From NCBI GenBank assembly GCA_900538885.1, contig UQAI01000004.1, positions 1 through 53,450 on the forward strand: a stretch of DNA of 53,450 bases, read 5' to 3'. Below, one piece after another: positions 25,561 to 34,446 of the stretch. How positions within the stretch are numbered: the stretch's first letter is position 1; each line of letters starts with the position of its first letter. The notes beneath the pieces were generated by a model. That model had not been told where the DNA came from. It did no database searches and saw nothing but the letters and a program-made list of their open reading frames with translations. Origin of the DNA: an uncultured Mollicutes bacterium (GTDB lineage: Bacteria > Bacillota_I > Bacilli_A > ML615J-28 > CAG-313). The position numbers and the translations under genes are program-made.

Positions 25561-26506
25561 CTTCATTTGTATCTTCATAATCAGAAAAGTTTTTAAAATA
25601 CTTTTTAATCGAATTACTAGTTGTTATAAATTCACCTGCACTTATATATTCATCAGTACTAATATTAAGTCTAGCTATATAAATAAGTAAAACCATATAA
25701 CGAAAATAATCATAGTAAAACGGATTACTATTCTTATATCTTCTTGAGATAATACTTTTATAATCGACGTTAAGATCTTCATTTTCAACATAATATTTCG
25801 CCAGATCAAGACTTTCCACACCAATTTTACCATTATCAATACTGACAAGAAAACTACCACCATCTATATTTAATAAATGATCAAGTTTCGGATTATTATG
25901 AATAAAACTATAATCTACTGATTCTTTTGCTTTAATCGTGCTTATTATTCTTTTTTGTAAACGTACTAATTCCTTTTTGGCATCCAAAAAGTACTGATAA
26001 TTAGCTAAAATCGGCATTGAATAAATATCTAAAGGCTTCGCTTCAACACTACGAACATAATTTTCAAGCATTTTATACTTATAATCTAAGCGATTAGTTA
26101 TTTCTTCAAACTTCGGTCTTGACGTACTTGGATTTAATTGTCTTGAATAAGCTGTTTTATCGTGAATATTATTTAACTCATTAAATAATTGCTGTGCTTT
26201 AGCTTCTTTCACAATGGTATAATCATCATAATAATTATTTAAATAAAAAGCTTGTGACATAGTTCTAGTCACATAATCATTTTTGCGGTTCTTAATTGGA
26301 TAAATAACATTATGAACACCTTGACTTTCCAAAAATCGGTACTTTTCTAAAGCATTTATTTTTGTTTCTTTAAGAAAGTATGCATTACCTTTACTGTCAT
26401 ACAATTTAACAGTTTTATCAGATATGGGATTTAGATCATTAATCGATATTTCATAATATTTAACTAAGTCTTGATTAAATGCTCTTACTTTATTAATTAT
26501 GTCCAT
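25553..26506 (-). CDS. YsxE/CotS-like spore coat kinase-fold protein
   Basis: A 317-residue protein with the outline of the CotS/YsxE/YutH group of kinase-fold spore coat proteins. The N-terminal lobe has a Lys in NAYFLKETKINALEKYRFL. The central part carries SFIHNNPKLDHLL where phosphotransferases have the H-x-D/N catalytic loop. A following segment (SLDLAKYYVENEDL) stands where the metal-binding Asp would be. Catalysis is doubtful. The start overlaps the SpoVID-like stop by one base (TAATG). In B. subtilis spoVID and ysxE are adjacent in the same order, which supports the call more than the sequence alone. Confidence 0.68.
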   Translation of the reverse strand: MDIINKVRAFNQDLVKYYEISINDLNPISDKTVKLYDSKGNAYFLKETKINALEKYRFLESQGVHNVIYPIKNRKNDYVTRTMSQAFYLNNYYDDYTIVKEAKAQQLFNELNNIHDKTAYSRQLNPSTSRPKFEEITNRLDYKYKMLENYVRSVEAKPLDIYSMPILANYQYFLDAKKELVRLQKRIISTIKAKESVDYSFIHNNPKLDHLLNIDGGSFLVSIDNGKIGVESLDLAKYYVENEDLNVDYKSIISRRYKNSNPFYYDYFRYMVLLIYIARLNISTDEYISAGEFITTSNSIKKYFKNFSDYEDTNEEV

Positions 26507-27174
26507 TATTTTATAATAACGCGTTGATATTTAGAAATATCATTATTTTTATTATCTTTAAAGACTTTGTCTAATGAAATATCATTTTTTGCACATACAT
26601 TTTCAAGTTCTTTATCATTTGAATAATAACATACCTTAATTTTTGATCGTTTTTCTTCTAAATTATCTAAGAAATTTTCTGTTTCCGTGGGTAAATTGTC
26701 GTCTTTAAACTTTAAAGTTTCTTCTAATTTAGATGATACCTTTTCTGTTATTTCATCTTTGATTTCTTCAAGTTCTGTACTTTCAATAGTAGGAACAGTT
26801 TCCTCTTGTTCTTCCACAGTTCTTTCACCAATTGTTTCAATAGCATCAGGTGCATCTTCAAGTTCATTATACTCAACCTTAATGTCAAAAGAAACTTCAA
26901 TTCCTCTTCCCTCAACTAAATCATAATCCAAATTAACACAATCTAAATCAATAAGTTCAAATTTCGGTGTTGTAAAAACAATATTAAAGGGTATACTCTC
27001 ATTAAATTGATTTTCCTTTTCTAAATCATTTTTATAATATTTACCATTAATTCCCAAACTTCCTACCACACCATCTTCTGTGACTCTATAATCTAAAATT
27101 TCACCACAAATATCATTAATTCTACTGGCATCTTTTATTTTAATAAAACTAGTAAAGTTCATTCTTAATTCCAT
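26506..27174 (-). CDS. SpoVID-like spore coat morphogenetic protein
   Basis: About 222 residues. The N-terminal part (about 1-105) looks like the beta-rich SPOCS/DUF3794 domain of coat morphogenetic proteins (GEILDYRVTEDGVVGSL, then IPFNIVFTTPKFELID). An acidic, probably disordered linker follows (about 110-180). A C-terminal LysM-like segment comes last (VCYYSNDKELENVCAKND and YQRVIIK). B. subtilis SpoVID has the same order of SPOCS, acidic linker and LysM, and attaches the coat to the spore surface. This version is much shorter. The ATG at 27174 is preferred because AAAGGA lies 8 bases upstream; two earlier ATGs are too close to it. Confidence 0.66.
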   Translation of the reverse strand: MELRMNFTSFIKIKDASRINDICGEILDYRVTEDGVVGSLGINGKYYKNDLEKENQFNESIPFNIVFTTPKFELIDLDCVNLDYDLVEGRGIEVSFDIKVEYNELEDAPDAIETIGERTVEEQEETVPTIESTELEEIKDEITEKVSSKLEETLKFKDDNLPTETENFLDNLEEKRSKIKVCYYSNDKELENVCAKNDISLDKVFKDNKNNDISKYQRVIIK

Positions 27175-27255
27175 AATCATCATCCTTTCGTAATACTATA
27201 TGTAAAACAAGGATAAAATATGAAAATATTTTTTAAATTAATACTGCATTATTTT

Positions 27256-27350
27256 CATACTTTGCGTTTTTGTACCTATATGGCTTTTTCATACTTTGCG
27301 TTTTTGTACCTATATGGCATTTTCGTACTTTGCGTTTTTGTGGTAATTTA
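27256..27350. repeat. Three 34-bp tandem repeats before a DUF4143 gene
   Basis: Units begin at 27256, 27290 and 27324 with core CATACTTTGCGTTTTTGTAC and ACCTATATGGC; the third is cut short and ends TTTTTGTGGTAATTTA. They lie immediately upstream of the promoter at 27362. The ending TTTTGTGGTAATTTA also occurs in the repeats at 32437-32515 in front of another DUF4143 gene. Confidence 0.88.
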
Positions 27351-27361
27351 ATGTTTTTAGA

Positions 27362-27390
27362 TTGATTTTTTCTTATTATTTTGTTATAAT
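27362..27390 (+). promoter_or_regulatory. Promoter of the plus-strand DUF4143 gene
   Basis: -35 TTGATT (27362-27367), 17-bp spacer, -10 TATAAT (27385-27390), starting 12 bp after the tandem repeats, so a protein bound to them could control it. Confidence 0.72.
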
Positions 27391-27412
27391 TGTTATATCT
27401 ATGGAGGTTGCT

Positions 27413-28774
27413 ATGTTCTTTAAAAGAAAGATTTATGAAAAAATTCTTGAATGGAAAAACAAATCAAATGGAACTGAAGCTTTATTAATTGAAGGAGCAA
27501 GGCGAATTGGTAAATCTACAGTTGTAGAAGAATTCGGGAAAAATAACTATAAAAGCTACGTGGTTATTGATTTTTCTAACGTTTCTAACGTAATTAAAGA
27601 GGCATTTAATAATTACTTGAACAACCTAGATACCCTTTTTATGATTATTTCATTAGAATATGGTGTTTCACTATATCAAAGAGAGTCATTACTCATATTT
27701 GATGAAGTTCAAAGTTTCCCAAGAGCTCGTGAAGCTATAAAACACTTAGTAAAAGATGGAAGATATGATTATATTGAAACTGGTTCTTTAATATCAATTA
27801 GAGAAAATACTAAAAATATCTTGATTCCATCTGAAGAAACATCAATAAAAATGTATCCGATGGATTTTGAAGAATTTGCATGGGCACTCGGTGAAGAAAA
27901 GCTTATCGATTATATCAAAACTTGTTTTAATGACAAGAAACCACTATTACAATCATTACATAAAAAAGCAATGATTTTATTAAAGCAATACCTACTAGTA
28001 GGAGGAATGCCAAAAGTTGTCGATGCTTTCGTAAGTAATAATAAGCAACTTGAAAATTGTGAAAACGAAAAGCGAAAAATACTTCAAATATATCGCAGTG
28101 ATATAAGAAAAATTGAACAACGCTATCAAGCTAAAGTTTTATCTATTTTTGATCAAATACCTGGCTTTTTATCTTCTCATGAAAAAAGAGTCAAAATTAA
28201 TTCAATAGATTCTAATAGTCGTGCCATAGATTATGAGGAAACATTTTTTTGGCTTTCCGATTCAATGATTTGTAATGAATGTTTTCTATGTAATGATCCA
28301 AATATAGGGTTATCGTTAAATGAAGCACGCTCATACATAAAATGTTATATGGCAGATACAGGTTTATTATTTTCACATGCATTTGATGAAGATCCAGATA
28401 TTGCAAAATCAATTTATTCTGCCATTATCGGTGACAAATTATCAATCAACAAGGGTATGCTTTATGAAAACCTAATCGCACAAATGTTAGTTGCTAATAA
28501 CCACAAATTATATTTTTACACACGCTATAATGAAGAAAAACGGAGAAATGATATTGAAATTGATTTTTTAATTACAAGTGGTGATAAAACAAATGTTAAA
28601 ATTTCACCAATTGAAGTTAAATCATCTAAAAACTATACCACAATTTCGTTAGAACGCTTTATACAAATTTACAAAAAGAGAGTAAAAAACGCCTATATAA
28701 TTCATCCTAAAAACCTTGTTATTCGCGAAGACGGCATAATTTGTATTCCTGCATATATGACATTTTGTTTGTAA
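27413..28774 (+). CDS. AAA ATPase with DUF4143 domain
   Basis: A 453-residue member of the AAA_14/DUF4143 family. It has Walker A IEGARRIGKSTVVEEF, Walker B LLIFDEVQSFPRAREA, the sensor-like ETGSLISI, YPMDFEEFAWAL, and LVGGMPKVVDAF. The C-terminal part contains IEIDFLI and IEVKSSKNYTT, a nuclease-like D-E-K arrangement. Function unknown. The ATG at 27413 follows GGAGGT; an earlier in-frame ATG at 27362 lies in the -35 box. It ends at a terminator shared with clpB. Confidence 0.9.
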   Translation: MFFKRKIYEKILEWKNKSNGTEALLIEGARRIGKSTVVEEFGKNNYKSYVVIDFSNVSNVIKEAFNNYLNNLDTLFMIISLEYGVSLYQRESLLIFDEVQSFPRAREAIKHLVKDGRYDYIETGSLISIRENTKNILIPSEETSIKMYPMDFEEFAWALGEEKLIDYIKTCFNDKKPLLQSLHKKAMILLKQYLLVGGMPKVVDAFVSNNKQLENCENEKRKILQIYRSDIRKIEQRYQAKVLSIFDQIPGFLSSHEKRVKINSIDSNSRAIDYEETFFWLSDSMICNECFLCNDPNIGLSLNEARSYIKCYMADTGLLFSHAFDEDPDIAKSIYSAIIGDKLSINKGMLYENLIAQMLVANNHKLYFYTRYNEEKRRNDIEIDFLITSGDKTNVKISPIEVKSSKNYTTISLERFIQIYKKRVKNAYIIHPKNLVIREDGIICIPAYMTFCL

Positions 28775-28796
28775 TTTTAATTTGATAATTCTTAAT

Positions 28797-28839
28797 AAAA
28801 AGCACTTCATATCTCTTAAATGAGATTGAAGTGCTTTTT
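28797..28839. terminator. Bidirectional terminator between the DUF4143 gene and clpB
   Basis: AAAAAGCACTTCA / TGAAGTGCTTTTT arms with inner pairing (ATCTC / GAGAT); A-run and T-run on both sides allow use in both directions. Confidence 0.88.
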
Positions 28840-28840
28840 A

Positions 28841-30955
28841 TTATTTTACAACTATTTCATTATTTTCATATGTTACAGTATATTCTTTATTAGGTACAAC
28901 TTTTGATGCTACTATGTCTTTCGCAATTAATGTTTCGACATTCTTTTGGATGAAACGTTTAATAGGACGGGCACCATAAATTGTATTATAACTTTGATCA
29001 AGAACATATTGACATAATTCATCGGTGAAAGTCATTTTAATGTTATTATTTTCAAGTCTAGCTTTAAGTTCATTCAATAATTTATGAACTATCTTCATTT
29101 GAACATCACGGTCAAGAGGTTTGAACATAATAATTTCATCAATACGATTTAAAAATTCAGGTTTAAATGAAGCTCTTAATAATTGGTTAACTTGGTTCTT
29201 AGCTTCTTCAGTTACACCATCCATTAGGAATTCACTACCTAAATTAGATGTCATAATGATAATTGTATTTTTGAAGTCTACAGTACGACCTTGACCATCA
29301 GTTATACGACCATCATCAAGGATTTGAAGTAACACATTAAAGATGTCTCGATGAGCCTTTTCAATTTCATCAAATAAGACAATTGAATAAGGTTTTCTTC
29401 TTACTGCTTCAGTTAATTGGCCACCTTCATCATAGCCAACGTATCCTGGAGGAGCTCCGATTAAACGAGCCACTGAATGAGGCTCCATATATTCACTCAT
29501 ATCAAAACGTACAATGTGAGATTCGCTATCAAACAACGCTTCTGCAAGACTCTTGCATACTTCTGTCTTACCAACACCAGTAGGACCTAAGAATAAGAAT
29601 GAACCGATTGGTCTATTTTCATCCTTAATACCAGCACGTTGTCTGATAATTGCATCACTAACAAGTTCAAGAGCTTCATCTTGACCGATTACTCTTTTGC
29701 TTAAAGTTTCTTTTAAGTTAAGTAATTTTTCACGATCTCCTTTTACTAATTTAGATACTGGAATATTAGTGGCTTTGGAAACTATTTCAGCAATATCTTC
29801 TTCAGTTACAACCTCAGATATTAACTTATCATTTTTATTTTCATTACGGTAAGTTTCTAATTCTTTTTCAAGCTTAGGAATAATACCATATTGAAGCTCA
29901 GCAGCCTTGTTAAGGTCACCACGATATGTTGCTTGTTCATAATCGTAACGAGCCTTCTCAAGTTGTTTTTGTTTTTCCTTAGTTTCTTCGATTGCGGCTT
30001 TCTCATGTTGCCATTTTTCAGTTAAATCTTTTTCCTCTTGATGCTTTGTTTCAAGTTCTTCTTCAATTTTCTTTAAACGATCCTTACTTAATTCATCAGT
30101 TTCCTTAGTTAATGCGGCTTTCTCAATTTCAAGTTGCATAATATGACGCTTTAATGTATCAAGTTCTGTTGGCATAGAATCCATCTCAGTTCTTAAAGAT
30201 GCACAAGCTTCATCAATTAAGTCAATTGCTTTATCTGGTAAGAAACGATCTGTAATATATCGATTAGAAAGAATTGCACTGGCGACAATAGCGTTATCGC
30301 TAATTCTAACACCATGATGGACTTCAAATCTTTCTTTTAGTCCTCTCAAAATACTGATTGTATCTTCAACACTTGGTTCATTAATCATTACCTTTTGAAA
30401 ACGTCTTTCAAGAGCACTATCTTTTTCAATATATTTACGGTATTCATTTAATGTTGTTGCACCTATACAATGAAGTTCACCACGTGCAAGCATAGGCTTT
30501 AACATATTACCTGCATCTAGTGCTCCTTCGGCATTACCAGCACCAACAATCAAGTGAATTTCATCAATGAATAAAATTATTTCACCATTGCTTTCCTTAA
30601 TTTTATTAAGTACAGCCTTTAATCTTTCCTCAAATTCACCACGATACTTCGCACCAGCAACTAGTGCACCCATATCTAGTTCATATACGTGACATTTTTT
30701 AAGACTTGTAGGGACATCCTCTTTGACGATTCTCGCAGCAAGGCCTTCTATAATTGCGGTCTTACCTACGCCTGGTAAACCAATTAAGATTGGATTGTTC
30801 TTAGTCTTTCGGGCAAGAATTTTAATTATTCTTAAAATTTCTTCCTCACGACCAATTACTGGATCAACTTTACCTGCTCTTACAGCATCTGTGACATCTC
30901 GTCCAAACTTTTCTAGAATGTTTTTGTCGTTACTGTAATCTTGTTGAAATTCCAT
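28841..30955 (-). CDS. clpB: ClpB disaggregase lacking the N-terminal domain
   Basis: 704 residues against about 860 in full ClpB: the Clp_N repeat domain is absent and the protein starts just before the first ATPase domain. Both AAA+ modules are complete (GLPGVGKTAIIEG with LFIDEIH; FLGPTGVGKTEVCK with LFDEIEKAH). The middle coiled coil (about 260-385) marks ClpB rather than ClpC/ClpA, and the GYVGYDEGGQLTEAVRR loop is present. It solubilises protein aggregates with DnaK. N-domain-less ClpB is known from mollicutes and internal-start isoforms. The start has AAGGGGG upstream. HrcA control is indicated by the CIRCE element. Confidence 0.96.
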   Translation of the reverse strand: MEFQQDYSNDKNILEKFGRDVTDAVRAGKVDPVIGREEEILRIIKILARKTKNNPILIGLPGVGKTAIIEGLAARIVKEDVPTSLKKCHVYELDMGALVAGAKYRGEFEERLKAVLNKIKESNGEIILFIDEIHLIVGAGNAEGALDAGNMLKPMLARGELHCIGATTLNEYRKYIEKDSALERRFQKVMINEPSVEDTISILRGLKERFEVHHGVRISDNAIVASAILSNRYITDRFLPDKAIDLIDEACASLRTEMDSMPTELDTLKRHIMQLEIEKAALTKETDELSKDRLKKIEEELETKHQEEKDLTEKWQHEKAAIEETKEKQKQLEKARYDYEQATYRGDLNKAAELQYGIIPKLEKELETYRNENKNDKLISEVVTEEDIAEIVSKATNIPVSKLVKGDREKLLNLKETLSKRVIGQDEALELVSDAIIRQRAGIKDENRPIGSFLFLGPTGVGKTEVCKSLAEALFDSESHIVRFDMSEYMEPHSVARLIGAPPGYVGYDEGGQLTEAVRRKPYSIVLFDEIEKAHRDIFNVLLQILDDGRITDGQGRTVDFKNTIIIMTSNLGSEFLMDGVTEEAKNQVNQLLRASFKPEFLNRIDEIIMFKPLDRDVQMKIVHKLLNELKARLENNNIKMTFTDELCQYVLDQSYNTIYGARPIKRFIQKNVETLIAKDIVASKVVPNKEYTVTYENNEIVVK

Positions 30956-30968
30956 AATTATTCCCCCT

Positions 30969-30995
30969 TTAGCACTCTATCTATCTAAGTGCTAA
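30969..30995. promoter_or_regulatory. CIRCE operator (HrcA binding site)
   Basis: TTAGCACTC, 9 bases, AAGTGCTAA: 8 of 9 matches in the right arm to the consensus GAGTGCTAA and all 9 in the left. It lies just downstream of the clpB -10 box, covering the start point, where HrcA would repress. Confidence 0.95.
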
Positions 30996-30999
30996 TATA

Positions 31000-31027
31000 A
31001 TTATACTCTTTTTTTTCTAAATGTCAA
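31000..31027 (-). promoter_or_regulatory. Promoter of clpB
   Basis: Minus strand: -35 TTGACA (31022-31027), 16-bp spacer, -10 TATAAT (31000-31005). Confidence 0.88.
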
Positions 31028-31103
31028 TACTTTTTAGAAAAGTTTTTTTATTTTTTTTCTAAAAGACCTAGTTAAATAATAACTATGCCTAACCATAAAA
31101 TCT

Positions 31104-32387
31104 TTAGTCTTTTAAACAACTTATTGGGATTACTTTCACACCATCTTCGCGTTCATAGCTCATTGCTCCAGCCGTAATAATTAATAATAGATCAGGTTCA
31201 CGTAATTTACATTGCGTTTCTTTTTCATTATATTTCGAGATTAGTTTTTTTAATTCTAATAAATGGCTGGCACCTTCTTCTATTTGTTGAGAACCCATTT
31301 TGATTTCTATTAATGCATATCTACCATCATCTAAATGTAAAACGCAATCAGCTTCTAGACCATATCTGTCCCTATAATATGAAAGTTTACCACCTAATGA
31401 AACCGAGTAAATACTTAAATCACGTATGACTAAATTTTCAAAAATAAAACCAAATGTTTTTAAATCCGTTTGTAAGTAATCAGGGGATAAGCCTAATGCT
31501 GCAACCGCAATACTAGGATCGATAAATTCTCTTTTTGGTGAAGATCTCATAGCTGATTTTGACCTTATATTAGGACACCAAGCATCAAGTTCATCTACTA
31601 CATATAATTTTCTAAGTGCATCTAAATATGATGTCAAAGTGTTTATGGACATTTCTTCAGTGGTATTAACATCAGCAAGGATACTAGTATTTTTAACAAT
31701 AGTTGATAAATTTTTGGCATATGATTTCATTAATAATTTAACTTTTTGAGAATTTCTATTAACTGAATCTAATACTATGACATCATTTTCACATATATTA
31801 TTAAAATAATCTTTCGCAACAAATAGTTGTGCATCATGACTCTTTAGGTTTATAGCTGACGGCCAACCTCCCCTACATGCAGCAAATATAATTTCATTAA
31901 CGTCCAATTTTGCAGGTATGCCATTAACATCTATTTTATGTTCAAATAATTCACGTAAAGAAATTAAACCATTGGATTCATTAGATTCATAAAGACTCAT
32001 GGGCCTCATCAAAAGTCTTGAAATACGGCCTGTTCCACTGTGAATGATATTTTTAGTATCTACTATCGTTGATCCAGTTAAAATATACTGTCCTGGCAAT
32101 CCAATTTCATCAACTGATGTCCTGACAGCATCCCATATAGAGGGAGCTTCTTGCCACTCATCAATTAATCGAGGTTTATCACCGATTAACAAATTGGATG
32201 GCTTGATTTTTGCAGTAATAGCATAATTTTCCCTCATATCTATGTCATTAAGCATTATATAACTTTTTGCCTGTTGCATTGCTGTAGTAGTTTTTCCACA
32301 CCACTTAGGACCAACAATTAAAACAGCACCAACTGCAGATAATCTAAATTCTAATTCTTTATCTATAATCCTTTTTAAATAATTCAT
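31104..32387 (-). CDS. AAA ATPase with DUF4143 domain
   Basis: About 427 residues of the AAA_14/DUF4143 family, from a subtype distinct from the other two. It has Walker A VGPKWCGKTTTAMQQ, Walker B-like RLIDEWQEAPSIWDAV, YILTGSTIV, and a C-terminal module with YYRDRYGLEADCVLHL and YALIEIKMGSQQIEEG that resembles a PD-(D/E)XK core. Function unknown. The ATG at 32387 follows GGTGATTGT and gives the usual MNYLKRIID start; an in-frame ATG at 32414 is less likely. It is a single gene with 23-bp repeats upstream. Confidence 0.87.
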   Translation of the reverse strand: MNYLKRIIDKELEFRLSAVGAVLIVGPKWCGKTTTAMQQAKSYIMLNDIDMRENYAITAKIKPSNLLIGDKPRLIDEWQEAPSIWDAVRTSVDEIGLPGQYILTGSTIVDTKNIIHSGTGRISRLLMRPMSLYESNESNGLISLRELFEHKIDVNGIPAKLDVNEIIFAACRGGWPSAINLKSHDAQLFVAKDYFNNICENDVIVLDSVNRNSQKVKLLMKSYAKNLSTIVKNTSILADVNTTEEMSINTLTSYLDALRKLYVVDELDAWCPNIRSKSAMRSSPKREFIDPSIAVAALGLSPDYLQTDLKTFGFIFENLVIRDLSIYSVSLGGKLSYYRDRYGLEADCVLHLDDGRYALIEIKMGSQQIEEGASHLLELKKLISKYNEKETQCKLREPDLLLIITAGAMSYEREDGVKVIPISCLKD

Positions 32388-32436
32388 ACAATCACCATAA
32401 GTATTTTGACACAATAATAAATAAAAGCCAAGTAAA

Positions 32437-32515
32437 TTGTAGATTTTTGTGGCATTTCATTGTGAACTTTTGTGGTAATTTATTGTAGATTTTTGTGATA
32501 GTTTGTGGCAATTTA
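32437..32515. repeat. 23-bp tandem repeats before a DUF4143 gene
   Basis: Units start at 32437, 32460 and 32483 with consensus TTGTAGATTTTTGTGGYAWTT; a fourth partial unit follows. They lie 50 bp upstream of the DUF4143 gene at 31104-32387. TTTTGTGGTAATTTA is shared exactly with the repeat array at 27256-27350, though its orientation relative to the gene is opposite. Confidence 0.85.
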
Positions 32516-32566
32516 TAATTTTAACAACACATTAAATATATCACAGTAGTTTTTTTCTACTATAGT

Positions 32567-32598
32567 AAAAATAGATGAACACAAATTGTCCATCTATT
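32567..32598 (-). terminator. Terminator of the pilus operon
   Basis: AATAGATG / CATCTATT hairpin on the minus strand followed by T-rich sequence, overlapping the pilB stop. Confidence 0.72.
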
Positions 32599-34438
32599 CT
32601 TCTATTTTAGTAGTTCTTTTTCTAGTTGCAGTAGTCTTAGTTGTTGTTTTTTTAGTCGTAGTTCTAGTTCTTTTTGGTTTTATTTCTAAGTCTTCTACAT
32701 TCTGAGTAATAACTTTTGGAGTTTTTTTATTGTTATCGTCATCAAAGTCTTCTTGAGTAATTGAATATAATTCTTGAAATGATGTTACGCCTTTAAGAAT
32801 AGCTTCAATACATGCGGCTTTAAGATTTTTGAAGTTTTTAGTCTCTAGATATTCATATAATTCTTCATTTGATTTTTTATTGACTATCAATTCTCTTAAA
32901 TGTTCATCAATAACTAAAATTTCATGAATACCTATACGACCTTTATAACCTGTTCCGTGACATGCAGGACATCCTTTAGGTTCAAATATTTCGACTGATT
33001 CATCAATTCCTAAAGCTTGATTTTGAAGAGGGGTAGAAAGCACTCTACGTTTGCATTCAGGACAAAGTCTACGAACTAGACGTTGAGCAATTACCATTTC
33101 AAGGGCATCGGCAACAAGGTATGGTTCAACTCCCATATCAGATAAACGGGAAATTGCACCTGGAGCATCATTTGTATGTAAAGTTGAAAATACTAAGTGA
33201 CCAGTAATAGCAGAACGAATCGCAATTGATGCAGTTTCTTCATCACGGATCTCACCAATCATAATAACGTTAGGGTCTTGACGCAAAATACTACGAAGTG
33301 CAACTGCAAATGTCATATTAGCCTTAGTGTTAACTTGAACTTGATTGATACCACTAATCGAATATTCAACTGGGTCTTCTACGCTTACAATGTTAGTACC
33401 AACATCGTTAATATCTCGGATAAAAGAATATAGAGTCGTAGATTTACCACAACCAGTAGGACCAGTAAGCAAAATGATTCCATGGGGAGTTCTTAAAGCA
33501 GGTTTTACAATTTTTAATGCTTCTTCAGTAAATCCAAGTTCTTCTAGTGAAAAACTAAATGCGGAATTATCGAGAATACGAATAACGATTTTTTCACCAT
33601 GTACAGTCGGTAAAGTTGACAAACGGAAATCATAAGTTGTATCGTTAAAATCAAGACTAAAACGACCATCTTGAGGAATACGACGCTCTGTTATATTCAA
33701 TCCACTAATTACTTTAAAACGTGTTACAACAGCATAATAAAGCTTAGGATCAAATGTTGTTCTTTCATACAAAACACCATCAATACGGTTTCTAACTCTT
33801 ACTATATCTTCATATGGTTCAATGTGAATATCACTTGCTTTAGAAGCAATTGCTTCTTTTAAAATGCTTTCAGCAAGTTTTACAGCTGGAGCAGTCGTAA
33901 CGGATGCATCTTCCATTGCTTTGTCACTAGTATCATCTACTACTTTTTCCTTGCCATATTCATGAATAGCTTCACTAACTTTTGATTTAGTATGAACTAA
34001 AGAATATAGGCTTTGTATTTTGGCCATTGTTGTATAGTAAATAGTTGCGTTATTTCCATATAATGAGCGAGCCATTGCTTCAACATTATAGTTTAATAGA
34101 TCTCCTATTGCAACAGTGTATACTTCTTTACCTTCAACAACATCCATACGAAGTGGTAACAAATAATTACGTTCAACAAATGCTTCCGGAACTTGGTTAA
34201 TAACTGCTTCATCATATTCAATTAAATCAATATTATATGGTTCTATTAGGGTCAGTCTTGAGTATATAGTAGTGATTTGAGCTTCTGTTAAAACCCCACT
34301 ATCAAGTAAATACTTATCAAGTCTAATATTCGCATTAGCAATTTTTTCAATATTACGAGTAACTTCATCACTATTCAATAAATTAAGTTGTCTAATAATT
34401 TGGCCAATTTTAATATTTAATTCTTGAATAATTTGCAT
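32594..34438 (-). CDS. pilB: Type IV pilus assembly ATPase PilB
   Basis: A 614-residue GspE/PilB ATPase powering pilus extension. An N-terminal MshEN-like region (about 1-150) precedes the ATPase, which has Walker A LLTGPTGCGKSTTLYS, an Asp box and Walker B (MIGEIRDEETASIA), the His box HLVFSTLHTNDA, and a tetracysteine zinc site (CPECKRR ... CPACHGTGYKGR). A basic Thr/Lys-rich tail (KTTTKTTATRKRTTK) is an oddity. Last gene of the operon, with AGGAGG upstream. No retraction ATPase pilT lies in the window. Confidence 0.96.
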   Translation of the reverse strand: MQIIQELNIKIGQIIRQLNLLNSDEVTRNIEKIANANIRLDKYLLDSGVLTEAQITTIYSRLTLIEPYNIDLIEYDEAVINQVPEAFVERNYLLPLRMDVVEGKEVYTVAIGDLLNYNVEAMARSLYGNNATIYYTTMAKIQSLYSLVHTKSKVSEAIHEYGKEKVVDDTSDKAMEDASVTTAPAVKLAESILKEAIASKASDIHIEPYEDIVRVRNRIDGVLYERTTFDPKLYYAVVTRFKVISGLNITERRIPQDGRFSLDFNDTTYDFRLSTLPTVHGEKIVIRILDNSAFSFSLEELGFTEEALKIVKPALRTPHGIILLTGPTGCGKSTTLYSFIRDINDVGTNIVSVEDPVEYSISGINQVQVNTKANMTFAVALRSILRQDPNVIMIGEIRDEETASIAIRSAITGHLVFSTLHTNDAPGAISRLSDMGVEPYLVADALEMVIAQRLVRRLCPECKRRVLSTPLQNQALGIDESVEIFEPKGCPACHGTGYKGRIGIHEILVIDEHLRELIVNKKSNEELYEYLETKNFKNLKAACIEAILKGVTSFQELYSITQEDFDDDNNKKTPKVITQNVEDLEIKPKRTRTTTKKTTTKTTATRKRTTKIEE

Positions 34439-34446
34439 AAGTCCTC

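Noticed and set aside
26687..26926. Ser-rich open frame on the plus strand opposite the SpoVID-like gene.
   Set aside because: It is the shadow of an acidic Glu-rich coding region on the other strand, with no ribosome site.
27256..27350. Small CRISPR array.
   Set aside because: The 34-bp units are contiguous with no unique spacers, and there are no cas genes nearby.
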